Source: JBEGTT01 sp041179245 (GTDB taxonomy: Bacteria; Pseudomonadota; Gammaproteobacteria; Burkholderiales; Rhodocyclaceae). From it: DNA of 13,056 nucleotides. Under the pieces are notes generated by a model. It searched no databases. It was given only the letters and a program-made list of their open reading frames with translations, and had not been told where the DNA came from. The position numbers and the translations under genes are program-made. The stretch is from positions 1 through 13,056 of the forward strand of contig JBEGTT010000031.1 of assembly GCA_041179245.1 (NCBI GenBank), read 5' to 3'. This document shows, piece after piece, positions 1-7,020 of this stretch (its first letter is position 1; each line of letters opens with the position of its first letter).

Positions 1-2
1 TT

Positions 3-2522
3 TCGTTTGGGGATACCCCCCCGTTGCAACTTCCGTTCGACATTAATACCCGCGAAATTAAGATTGACGGGAAGGGCTACGTGGTACGAAGTCAGGTGCT
101 TGATGTAGATGACCCCGCCGGCGAATGGAGCTTAGTCATTTTTGATGACAAAAACGCGTGGATGTCAGATACCACGAGGGCCAGCATTGTTCTGGTGATT
201 ATGTTGTTTGTGGGTGGGGTAGCTGGCTGGTTTTTCAACATGGCCCGTGGCGCTGAACTGGAAAAGAAAAGTAACGAAGCCTTGAAGGAGTCTCAGCAAC
301 GTTTGCAACAGGCTAAAGATTTAGCTGAAGAAGCTGTACGCATCAAATCCGATTTTCTGGCCAATATGTCACACGAGATACGCACACCGATGAATGCCAT
401 CATTGGCCTTTCTTACTTAGCACTCAAACAGGAAGTCTCCCCACAACAACACGATTACCTGTCCAAAATTCAGCAGGCAGGCCAGCATTTACTGGGGATC
501 ATCAACGACATTCTCGATTTTTCTAAGATTGAAGCGGGGCGCTTGCGGATGGAGTTCATCGACTTCGATTTAGAAAGTGTCCTACAAAATGTCGCTAATC
601 TCATTGGCGACAAAGCGTCAGCAAATAATTTAGAACTGATCTTCGACATGCCAGCGGGAATGCCGAATCATTTAGTCGGCGATCCCCTTCGTATTGGTCA
701 AGTCTTAATCAATTTTGCCAATAACGCCGTCAAATTTACGGAAAAAGGCTCCGTGGCGATTGTGGTTAGCCCCCTTGAGGAAACTGACAAGGATATTTTC
801 GTTCGGTTTGAAGTAAGAGATACCGGCATTGGTTTGACCGAAGAGCAGATTGGCCGGCTTTTCCAAAGCTTCAGTCAAGCAGACGCATCTACTACGCGCA
901 AATACGGTGGAACTGGGCTTGGGTTGGCCATTAGCAAGAGCTTGGCTGAACTCATGGGGGGATGTGTTGGGGTCAACAGTGTTCAAGGTCAAGGCTCTAC
1001 CTTCTGGTTCACCGCTCGGCTGGGCAAAAGTGCCAATACGGCGCAACGGGTGGTCTCAAGGTCGGATTTGCGAGGGCGTCGCATTTTGGTGGTTGATGAC
1101 AACGATATGGCGCGGGCAGTGTTGGCCGACTTATTGAGCGGTATGGGGTTTGCGGTGAGTACGGCAGCGTCTGGGCAAGAAGCGGTGCAGGCTGTCCACG
1201 AATCGATCGAACAGCACCGGCCTTATGAAATTTTGCTGGTTGACTGGCAAATGCCAGGAATGGACGGTATTGAAACGGCCAAGGCTATTTTCAGCCAGCT
1301 TGGCGACCAAAAAATACACGCAGTGTTGGTTACGTCATTTGCCCGTGAAGAAGCGCATATGGCTGCCGAAAGCGCGGGGATTGAGCATGTACTGATTAAA
1401 CCGCTTAACGCCTCCATTTTGTTGGATGTCATCATGCAGGTGCTGCGAGGTGATGTTGGGATGGAGGTAGGCAGCGATACCCGTTTAATTACCCCCCATC
1501 AAACGAATTCTGGGGTGAGTAACTTGCAAGGAAAACGGATTTTGTTGGTGGAAGATAACGAAATTAACCAGCAGGTTGCGCGTGAATTACTGAGCCATGC
1601 GGGGCCAACGGTGGACGTGGCTAATCATGGCCAGGAGGCATTAGAGAAGATTGCTGCCAATCACTATGATCTGGTGTTGATGGATGTACAAATGCCGGTG
1701 ATGGATGGGATAACCGCGACAGAGAAGTTGCGAGAAAATCCCGCCAATGTTGACCTGCCGATTATCGCCATGACCGCCAATGCGATGGATACTGACAAAG
1801 AACGCTGTTACGAAGCGGGAATGAATGATCACATCGCCAAGCCAATTGACCCTGATAATTTATGGAAGGTGCTGACGCACTGGTTGGGTGATGCCGGCCG
1901 TAATGAGGTGGTCGCCGTAACTGTTCAGCCGACCAAATCAACACTGGCTGTTCCGGTCGGTATTCACGGACTCAATACGGAAATCGGTCTGAAAAACATG
2001 ATGGGCCAAACCCCCTTGTATTTGGATATTCTGCGAAAATTCTGTACAGCTCAAAAAGACGTTGGCAGAACAATTCAGTCGCTTCTTGCAACGGGGGAAC
2101 GGCAACAGGCCGAGCGATTGGCGCATACCTTGAAGGGTGTCGCGGGCACCATTGGAGCGAAGCAAATTGAAGCGATTGCCTACGAAATTGAAGAAGCTTT
2201 ACGACGCGACCAGCCACTAGAAACGGTTAGTGTCAGCGTTGAGCAGCTTATTCCCCTGCTCGAAGGGTTGGCGGACCAGTTGATCGGGTCGATGGATGTC
2301 GGCGATACACAAGATGCAGCTGAACCCATTGTTGATATGGCTGAAACTGATGCAATTTATGCGCAGGTTAAGCAGTTACTAGAGGCGGGCGATGCCGATG
2401 TTTGTGATCTGGTGAAGCAACATCGCGCTGTCCTAAAAGCTCGCTTGGGTGATGGTTATCAAGCGTTGGAACAGGCTGTTGATAATTTTGACTTTGAAGC
2501 GGCTTTGCTGGCTTTAGGGTAA
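3..2522 (+). CDS. Hybrid sensor histidine kinase with two receiver domains and an Hpt domain, 5'-truncated
   Basis: The frame is open to the left edge, so the true start and most of the sensor domain lie outside; a TTG at 24 is probably not the start. Numbering from that TTG: the tail of a periplasmic sensor region (1-50), a membrane segment (about 53-73), a coiled coil, and HisKA with phospho-acceptor His117 in SHEIRTPMNA. HATPase_c follows, with N-box around 230-238, DTGIG at 266 and GGTGLGL at 295-301. Then come REC1 (Asp407 in VDWQMPGMDG), REC2 (Asp554 in MDVQMPVMDG) and a C-terminal Hpt domain (His701 in AHTLKG). All phosphorelay residues look intact, so it should be active at the inner membrane. 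BarA/RpfC-type relays pass phosphate His-Asp-His-Asp to a separate regulator; the HD-GYP response regulator 35 bp downstream is the likely target (inference). The signal sensed cannot be read from this fragment. Confidence 0.95.
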   Translation, partial: SFGDTPPLQLPFDINTREIKIDGKGYVVRSQVLDVDDPAGEWSLVIFDDKNAWMSDTTRASIVLVIMLFVGGVAGWFFNMARGAELEKKSNEALKESQQRLQQAKDLAEEAVRIKSDFLANMSHEIRTPMNAIIGLSYLALKQEVSPQQHDYLSKIQQAGQHLLGIINDILDFSKIEAGRLRMEFIDFDLESVLQNVANLIGDKASANNLELIFDMPAGMPNHLVGDPLRIGQVLINFANNAVKFTEKGSVAIVVSPLEETDKDIFVRFEVRDTGIGLTEEQIGRLFQSFSQADASTTRKYGGTGLGLAISKSLAELMGGCVGVNSVQGQGSTFWFTARLGKSANTAQRVVSRSDLRGRRILVVDDNDMARAVLADLLSGMGFAVSTAASGQEAVQAVHESIEQHRPYEILLVDWQMPGMDGIETAKAIFSQLGDQKIHAVLVTSFAREEAHMAAESAGIEHVLIKPLNASILLDVIMQVLRGDVGMEVGSDTRLITPHQTNSGVSNLQGKRILLVEDNEINQQVARELLSHAGPTVDVANHGQEALEKIAANHYDLVLMDVQMPVMDGITATEKLRENPANVDLPIIAMTANAMDTDKERCYEAGMNDHIAKPIDPDNLWKVLTHWLGDAGRNEVVAVTVQPTKSTLAVPVGIHGLNTEIGLKNMMGQTPLYLDILRKFCTAQKDVGRTIQSLLATGERQQAERLAHTLKGVAGTIGAKQIEAIAYEIEEALRRDQPLETVSVSVEQLIPLLEGLADQLIGSMDVGDTQDAAEPIVDMAETDAIYAQVKQLLEAGDADVCDLVKQHRAVLKARLGDGYQALEQAVDNFDFEAALLALG

Positions 2523-2557
2523 ATTTATCAAATTGAAAAGTCTTTGAGAGATTTCTT

Positions 2558-3655
2558 ATGATGGATGCGAGCAACAAACCTTCAGTGCTGGTCATTGACG
2601 ACACACCTGAAAATCTGACCCTGATAAATGGACTGCTAAAAGATCGTTACAAGGTGAAGGTGGCGAATAATGGCGAGCGGGGTTTGGTTCTGGCTACGAC
2701 GGCACCGTTTCCTGACGTCATCCTGTTGGACATCATGATGCCCGGTATTGATGGCTGGGAGGTCTGCCAGCGACTTAAAGCGTTACCTGAAACCTGCGAG
2801 ATTCCGGTGATTTTCTTGACGGCCAGAGTTGATGCGGATGATGAACGCAAAGGTCTGGAACTCGGGGCGGTGGACTACATTACCAAACCGATTAATCCTC
2901 CGGTTTTACTCGCGCGAGTCCAAACTCATCTAACCGTAAAAGCCAGCGCTGATTTTTTGCGCGATAAAAACCATTATCTGGAACAAGAAGTTGAAAAACG
3001 CACCAGCGAGGTTAAGCATGTTCAGGAAGCGAGTGCCTTTGCCCTAGCCGCCTTGGCAGAAACCCGTGATAACGATACGGGTAACCATATTCGACGTACC
3101 CAACATTATGTGAAGGTATTGGCTGAGGCGCTTAAGAACCACCCTCGTTTCTCGGCGCAGCTTACGGATGTATTTATTGCCGAGCTATTCCGTTCCGCAC
3201 CTTTGCACGATATTGGCAAAGTTGGCGTACCAGACCGGATTTTGCTTAAGCCGGGCAAATTGGATGACGATGAATTTGCCATTATGAAAAGTCACACGAC
3301 CTTGGGGCGGCAAGCGATCGAATTAGCCGAACGTCATTTGGGGGTAAATATCCCGTTTTTGCAAGTGACCAAAGACATCGCTTTTTCGCATCATGAACGC
3401 TGGGACGGCAAGGGGTATCCGCAAAGTCTAGCCGGTGATGCCATTCCCCTTGGTGCCCGATTGATGGCGCTGGCCGATGTTTATGATGCGTTAATCAGTA
3501 AGCGAGTTTACAAAAACTCAATGACCCATGAACAAGCGGCTTCGATCATCGTTGAAGAACGAGGACGGCAGTTTGACCCGGATGTGGTTGACGCGTTTAG
3601 TTTCCACCAAAAAACCTTTAGCGAGATTGCCAGCAAGTTCTCTGATGCAATTTAG
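2558..3655 (+). CDS. REC–HD-GYP response regulator, probable cyclic-di-GMP phosphodiesterase (RpfG-like)
   Basis: This 365-aa protein has an N-terminal receiver domain (acidic pair D14/D15, phospho-acceptor D58 in LLDIMMPG, lysine in YITKP), a short coiled linker (about 130-150) and an HD-GYP domain. The metal-binding HD pair is at 217-218 in LHDIGKVG. HHERWDGKGYP follows, with GYP at 286-288. HD-GYP enzymes hydrolyse cyclic di-GMP to pGpG or GMP, and every signature residue I can check is present. The start is the first of two adjacent ATGs, with GAGAG 7 nt upstream. It is 35 bp downstream of the hybrid kinase on the same strand with no terminator between, so co-transcription and phosphorylation by that kinase's Hpt domain are likely. 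The linker and domain order match RpfG. The output (motility, biofilm or other) cannot be told from sequence. Confidence 0.95.
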   Translation: MMDASNKPSVLVIDDTPENLTLINGLLKDRYKVKVANNGERGLVLATTAPFPDVILLDIMMPGIDGWEVCQRLKALPETCEIPVIFLTARVDADDERKGLELGAVDYITKPINPPVLLARVQTHLTVKASADFLRDKNHYLEQEVEKRTSEVKHVQEASAFALAALAETRDNDTGNHIRRTQHYVKVLAEALKNHPRFSAQLTDVFIAELFRSAPLHDIGKVGVPDRILLKPGKLDDDEFAIMKSHTTLGRQAIELAERHLGVNIPFLQVTKDIAFSHHERWDGKGYPQSLAGDAIPLGARLMALADVYDALISKRVYKNSMTHEQAASIIVEERGRQFDPDVVDAFSFHQKTFSEIASKFSDAI

Positions 3656-3658
3656 TAA

Positions 3659-4306
3659 ATGGCACGACAACAAGATTGGAATCGTATGAATGAGCAAATT
3701 CATGATTTGCTTTCGAAGATAGCCGACTTGGAGAAGGACTTGTTGTTGGCGATCGAGCGGCAGGAAGCCAACTTGGCCTATAAGATAAAAGGCAAGGAGG
3801 TCGAATTTGAAGAGTCGATCAAGCAGACCCATCGGCGCCTAAAAACAGGTTTCTTTCAATGGCTGACAACCAATCGGCCCCAGAACTTGCTGACCGGACC
3901 GATTATCTACAGCATGCTAATACCGCTTGTGCTTCTCGATATTTGCGTCAGTTTTTATCAAGCCACCTGCTTCCCGATTTACAAGGTAGCCAAGGTTCGT
4001 CGCGCTGATTACATGGTGCAAGATCGGCAACATCTTGAGTATCTAAATTTCATCGAAAAGTTTCATTGTGCGTACTGTGCCTACGGATCCGGCTTGATTG
4101 CTTATATCGGAGAGATTATTGCTCGTACCGAGCAGTATTTCTGCCCAATCAAGCATGCCCGGAGAATTGCAGGAACACATGCGCGTTATGCTCAATTTCT
4201 TGAGTATGGCGACGCTGAAGATTACAAATCCAGACTTGAGGCATTTCGCTTGGATTTGGTTAAGTCTGTGCAGACACCCAAAGATAAATGCGATCTTGGT
4301 AGCTAA
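3659..4306 (+). CDS. Uncharacterised membrane protein with coiled coil and CxxC motif
   Basis: I cannot assign a function to this 215-aa protein. Residues about 10-62 are charged and heptad-like, a probable coiled coil. Residues about 78-103 form a hydrophobic membrane segment containing PLVLLD. The rest is soluble and rich in conserved-looking residues: Cys96 and Cys104 at or near the membrane, a Cys137-x-x-Cys140 pair, then ARTEQYFCPIKHARR with Cys162 next to Pro, Lys and His, which could bind metal. From memory, the C-terminal two thirds resembles a widespread unnamed proteobacterial family. The ATG at 3659 lies 3 nt after the HD-GYP stop; a second ATG at 3686 is an alternative, and neither has a strong ribosome binding site. 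The tight spacing suggests translational coupling to the upstream signalling genes, but it may be a passenger. Confidence 0.85.
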   Translation: MARQQDWNRMNEQIHDLLSKIADLEKDLLLAIERQEANLAYKIKGKEVEFEESIKQTHRRLKTGFFQWLTTNRPQNLLTGPIIYSMLIPLVLLDICVSFYQATCFPIYKVAKVRRADYMVQDRQHLEYLNFIEKFHCAYCAYGSGLIAYIGEIIARTEQYFCPIKHARRIAGTHARYAQFLEYGDAEDYKSRLEAFRLDLVKSVQTPKDKCDLGS

Positions 4307-4455
4307 ACTCGATACCAACACTGGCAATTTTGTAGCAGCATGCCAGTTAAGGCTTAGTGGCTTATTTTGAGTTGACCGTGAGCCATCTGCTCTAACAGCT
4401 CTCGTGTTTTTCTTAGTTCAACGGATGACCAATACATTTTTTGCACAAATCAGCG

Positions 4456-4839
4456 CTAGCTGGCTGCAAGGTAAGTTAATTGACGCTGATGCTTAATCGC
4501 CAACAGCACAACCTCGGTTTCGGAATGCGCATAAAGGACAATATGCTGCCCCACCACATACTCTCGCAAGCTTGGCAATCCTATGGATGCTGAAAGTTCG
4601 ATAACAGGTTGGGTTCTTAACTGAGCTTGAACAGACATGGCAGACAAAAATCTCGCAGGCCTTCCACCTGCCGGCGACCACCCCAGAATTTTCACCATTT
4701 CGCGTAAAGACTGTTTCAGCATGGCTAAACGGTTTTCGGCAGAATCAGCATCTTGCAATACAAAAAATTCGTGCGCATCGTTTAGGTTCGACAAGAAATT
4801 GGGAGAAGCTTCGACTCGCGCCATTGTTGGCAGCGTCAT
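4456..4839 (-). CDS. RelE/ParE-family toxin of a type II toxin-antitoxin pair
   Basis: This 127-aa protein matches the RelE/ParE fold at its end: LREYVVGQHIVLYAHSETEV (residues 91-110), then VVLLAIKHQRQL, the usual paired strands ending in an (I/R)HxR-like motif. The N-terminal half (about 10-55) is helical, as in ParE. RelE members cleave mRNA on ribosomes and ParE members poison gyrase; the sequence alone does not decide which. It is somewhat longer than typical (about 95-105 aa). The ATG at 4839 lies 2 nt after the antitoxin stop, which suits translational coupling. An ATG at 4824 (starting MARVEASP) gives a more typical ParE N-terminus, but I see no ribosome binding site for it. Confidence 0.82.
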   Translation of the reverse strand: MTLPTMARVEASPNFLSNLNDAHEFFVLQDADSAENRLAMLKQSLREMVKILGWSPAGGRPARFLSAMSVQAQLRTQPVIELSASIGLPSLREYVVGQHIVLYAHSETEVVLLAIKHQRQLTYLAAS

Positions 4840-4841
4840 TT

Positions 4842-5117
4842 CTAACTCAGGGCCTGCAACAGTTCATTCTGAGAAACACGCTTGCCAGCGGCAAGTTGCC
4901 GAAGTGCGCGATCAGCCTCATCGAGCAATATAAGGTTGGCGTGTTCTTGCTCAAGCGCGTGGTAGTAATCAAGTTTCTTGGCATCAACAAGGGCAACGTA
5001 TGCAACGCCATTGCGAGTTAACACCTTCTCTGCACCGTGAACCACTTCATCCGACAATTCGGTTAAACGAGCACGGGCATCACTAAACGAAACAACATCA
5101 CGAGCAGCAAAAGACAT
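4842..5117 (-). CDS. Phd/YefM-family antitoxin
   Basis: This 91-aa protein has the Phd/YefM pattern: an N-terminal DNA-binding part (VVSFSDARARLTELSDEVV, residues 8-26), then VLTRNGVAYVALVDAKKLD (32-50), then a charged C-terminal tail that would wrap the toxin. I start it at the ATG at 5117; a TTG two codons upstream is also in frame but has less support. Antitoxins of this family neutralise the toxin and repress their own operon by binding palindromes near the promoter. An imperfect inverted repeat sits directly upstream at 5123-5147. The order antitoxin then toxin, with a 2-nt gap, is the classic arrangement. The chromosomal role (stress response, stabilisation or relic) is unknown. Confidence 0.85.
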   Translation of the reverse strand: MSFAARDVVSFSDARARLTELSDEVVHGAEKVLTRNGVAYVALVDAKKLDYYHALEQEHANLILLDEADRALRQLAAGKRVSQNELLQALS

Positions 5118-5122
5118 AATCA

Positions 5123-5147
5123 ATTCTTAATAAATGCGTTAATGAAT
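5123..5147. promoter_or_regulatory. Candidate autoregulatory operator of the toxin-antitoxin operon
   Basis: An imperfect AT-rich inverted repeat, ATTC-TTAA-N8-TTAA-T-GAAT, lies 5 bp upstream of the antitoxin start. Phd/YefM proteins commonly bind such repeats to repress their own operon. A TACAAT on the minus strand just upstream (about 5149-5154) could be a -10 box, but I found no convincing -35. This is inferred from position and symmetry only. Confidence 0.35.
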
Positions 5148-5184
5148 ATTGTACATGACGGCCAAGGGGTCATCAGGCATTCGG

Positions 5185-5275
5185 GGAAGATGGTTTTTCC
5201 ACTGCTGATAGCGAGTACGAATCGCCCGAAACCTCAGTAATCACAAGGAATTTGTCAAACCACCGGAAGATGGTT
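5185..5275 (+). repeat. 11-bp direct repeat (GGAAGATGGTT) upstream of tRNA-Lys
   Basis: The same 11 bases occur at 5185-5195 and 5265-5275. The second copy fills most of the spacer before the tRNA promoter's -10 box. It could be chance or a binding site of an unknown regulator. Nothing else recognisable lies between the toxin-antitoxin operon and the tRNA promoter. Confidence 0.4.
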
Positions 5276-5280
5276 ATAAT
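5252..5280 (+). promoter_or_regulatory. Sigma-70-type promoter of the tRNA-Lys–tRNA-Arg operon
   Basis: TTGTCA at 5252-5257 and a perfect TATAAT at 5275-5280 are separated by 17 bp. The tRNA-Lys gene starts 16 bp after the -10 box, so the leader is very short. It probably drives tRNA-Lys, tRNA-Arg and possibly the RDD gene. Confidence 0.8.
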
Positions 5281-5295
5281 CTTGCCCTTTCCGGC

Positions 5296-5371
5296 GGGTC
5301 GGTAGCTCAGTCGGTAGAGCAGCGGACTTTTAATCCGTTGGTCGCGAGTTCGAATCTCGCCCGACCCACCA
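5296..5371 (+). tRNA. tRNA-Lys (anticodon TTT)
   Basis: A full cloverleaf of 76 nt can be folded. The acceptor stem pairs GGGTCGG with CCGACCC, the anticodon loop is CTTTTAA, and the T-arm is GCGAG/CTCGC around TTCGAAT. The CCA end is encoded. It reads AAA and AAG codons. It is first in a two-tRNA unit, 6 nt from tRNA-Arg. Confidence 0.97.
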
Positions 5372-5377
5372 AAATTC

Positions 5378-5454
5378 GCGCCCGTAGCTCAGTTGGATAG
5401 AGTATTGCCCTCCGAAGGCAAGGGTCGGACGTTCGAATCGTCTCGGGCGCGCCA
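5378..5454 (+). tRNA. tRNA-Arg (anticodon CCG)
   Basis: A full cloverleaf of 77 nt with encoded CCA. The acceptor stem pairs GCGCCCG with CGGGCGC, the anticodon stem is TTGCC/GGCAA with loop CTCCGAA, and the T-arm is GGACG/CGTCT. It reads the CGG codon. It follows tRNA-Lys by 6 nt and precedes the RDD-family start codon by 6 nt. Confidence 0.97.
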
Positions 5455-5460
5455 CCTCCA

Positions 5461-5910
5461 ATGCAAAGTCTGCTTACGGGCCGTCTCTTCTTGTTTTCCT
5501 ATACCTTCCCCAGTTTTTTCCGCCGCATGACCAGCATGGTCTATGAGTGCTTTTTATTGGGGGCTGTTGTCCTTGTCTTCTTCTTATTGCCCCAAACCTT
5601 ATTCGGCGTTTTTATAGGTATTGCCGTGTATCCAAGTGTGTTGTGGGTACATTTTTTCCTGCTGTTACTGGTTTATTTCTGTTGGTTCTGGATTCGTGGT
5701 GGTCAAACGCTGGCGATGAAAACTTGGAAGATTCAGGTTGTTGACATTAGCGGAGGGCCTTTGCGCCCCCTTCAAGCCGTTTTACGGTATTGCGCGGCGT
5801 GGTCCGGAGTCATGCTTGGTGGTGTCGGCATTCTTTGGAGTCTTGTTGATCGTGACCGCCAGTTTCTTCATGACCGGATTGCTGATACACGGCTAATCAA
5901 CAAGGTTTAG
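5461..5910 (+). CDS. RDD-family membrane protein
   Basis: This 149-aa protein has RDD-family features. An Arg pair (21-22) precedes the first membrane segment (about 31-52), a second segment spans about 56-78, then comes GGQTLAMKTWKIQVVD (80-95), a third hydrophobic stretch (about 112-128), and the closing DRDRQFLHDRIADTRLI (130-146). The first Asp of the R-D-D signature appears to be Glu29. RDD proteins are small inner-membrane proteins of mostly unknown role; some relatives are linked to ion transport. The ATG is 6 nt after tRNA-Arg with no room for a Shine-Dalgarno outside the tRNA, so the mRNA may be leaderless after tRNA processing. The gene converges on lptG and their stop codons overlap. 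RDD genes often sit beside lptFG in betaproteobacteria. Confidence 0.88.
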   Translation: MQSLLTGRLFLFSYTFPSFFRRMTSMVYECFLLGAVVLVFFLLPQTLFGVFIGIAVYPSVLWVHFFLLLLVYFCWFWIRGGQTLAMKTWKIQVVDISGGPLRPLQAVLRYCAAWSGVMLGGVGILWSLVDRDRQFLHDRIADTRLINKV

Positions 5911-7013
5911 CGTCGTTCTGACCAGCCAATAAGTACCAGCGCTATGAACAAAAACAGGGCGGATGGGGCTGCGGCGCTGGCAATGGGGGGCCAAGCGTTG
6001 ATAACGCCTAAACTGGAAAATAGTCCATTGAGCATGTGAAAGAAAATTCCCAGCATGACCCCGCCAAATAGCTTAAGGCTAACACTCCCGGAACGGCTAT
6101 TGAAGTAGGCAAAAGGCATAGCCAGCGCAAACATCACCAGTACAGATAACGGATAGAAAAGCTTTTTCCATAAAGCGATTTCGTACCGTAGTGTTTTTTG
6201 ATTGTTGGTGTGCAAATGCTGCCAGTAGGTGGCTAACCCAAAAATTGACATGCGTTCGGGTGCAACCATCAGCACAGAAAGAATGTCCGGGTTAAGGGCG
6301 CTTTGCCAGATTTCCGTGGATATTTTTTCAACTTTGCCTTTTGGTTGCTCCTTGCTGTAATCCATCTCGGTTCTAACTACCTCTTGTAGCTTCCATGCGT
6401 CGGGTGGGGAAAACGTAGCAGAACCAGCATCTGTCACTGTTTTCAGGCGGGCGGCATCGTCAAACTCATAGATACGTAAGCCTTGTAACTCCGCATCCGG
6501 GCTGGCAGATTTGACATTAACAAAGGTTCGCCCATCTTTAAGCCATAGTCCGGAACTGAATTCTTTAGCAACCACATTGCTGAGGGCGCGAGTACGGAGT
6601 TGCTGGGCAATACGTTCAGTAAATGGAACCACCAGTTCACCGATAAGCAGGGTGATAACGGCAAGGATGATAGCAAGGCGAGCCAGTAACCCAAGCAGAT
6701 TCCGTGTGGACATGCCAGAAGCTCGCAATACGGTAATTTCAGAGTGGCGTGCAAGCGTAGATAAAGCGAGTAATGCGCCGATCAGTGCAGCAATCGGAGC
6801 CAATTCATAAAGCCTGCCGGGTAACCCTAGCGCAACATAACTGACGGCGAGCGCGAAAGAATAAACGCCTTTGCCAACGCTTTTGAGTTCGTAAACAAGA
6901 TCAAAGAAACCAAACAACGCCAAGAACGCAATCAGCACCAGCAAAATAGACTTCACGAGTTCTTTGCTGACATAGCGTTGGTAAAGGGTTTGTGGTCCGA
7001 ACATATCCATCAT
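5907..7013 (-). CDS. lptG: LPS export ABC transporter permease LptG
   Basis: This 368-aa protein has the YjgP/YjgQ permease architecture. TM1 is at about 20-41, further segments lie near 52-85 and 107-130, a periplasmic beta-jellyroll follows, and three C-terminal segments span about 285-365. SEITVLRASGMS (91-102) is the cytoplasmic coupling helix that contacts the LptB ATPase. LptG forms the LptB2FG complex with LptF and LptC, extracting LPS from the inner membrane and passing it to the periplasmic bridge. It follows lptF by 7 nt. The strong AGGGG ribosome binding site abuts the ATG at 7013, so translation may really begin at the in-frame ATG at 7010 or 7004. The end overlaps the convergent RDD gene by 4 nt. 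LptG rather than LptF is judged from order and the VLRASGMS motif. Confidence 0.95.
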   Translation of the reverse strand: MMDMFGPQTLYQRYVSKELVKSILLVLIAFLALFGFFDLVYELKSVGKGVYSFALAVSYVALGLPGRLYELAPIAALIGALLALSTLARHSEITVLRASGMSTRNLLGLLARLAIILAVITLLIGELVVPFTERIAQQLRTRALSNVVAKEFSSGLWLKDGRTFVNVKSASPDAELQGLRIYEFDDAARLKTVTDAGSATFSPPDAWKLQEVVRTEMDYSKEQPKGKVEKISTEIWQSALNPDILSVLMVAPERMSIFGLATYWQHLHTNNQKTLRYEIALWKKLFYPLSVLVMFALAMPFAYFNSRSGSVSLKLFGGVMLGIFFHMLNGLFSSLGVINAWPPIASAAAPSALFLFIALVLIGWSERR

Positions 7014-7020
7014 CCCCTGA

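Noticed and set aside
705..1046. 113-aa minus-strand frame inside the kinase
   Set aside because: A shadow of the HATPase coding region; no start signal or family resemblance. The other long antisense frames in the window were rejected for the same reason.
4320..4347. Inverted repeat ACTGGCA/TGCCAGT after the 215-aa gene
   Set aside because: The 7-bp stem has a 14-nt loop and no T-run on either strand, so it does not meet a terminator standard.
4354..4437. 27-aa minus-strand frame downstream of the toxin
   Set aside because: It reads like plausible protein, but it is very short and has no ribosome binding site. The 149-bp gap between 4307 and 4455 otherwise shows nothing I can name.
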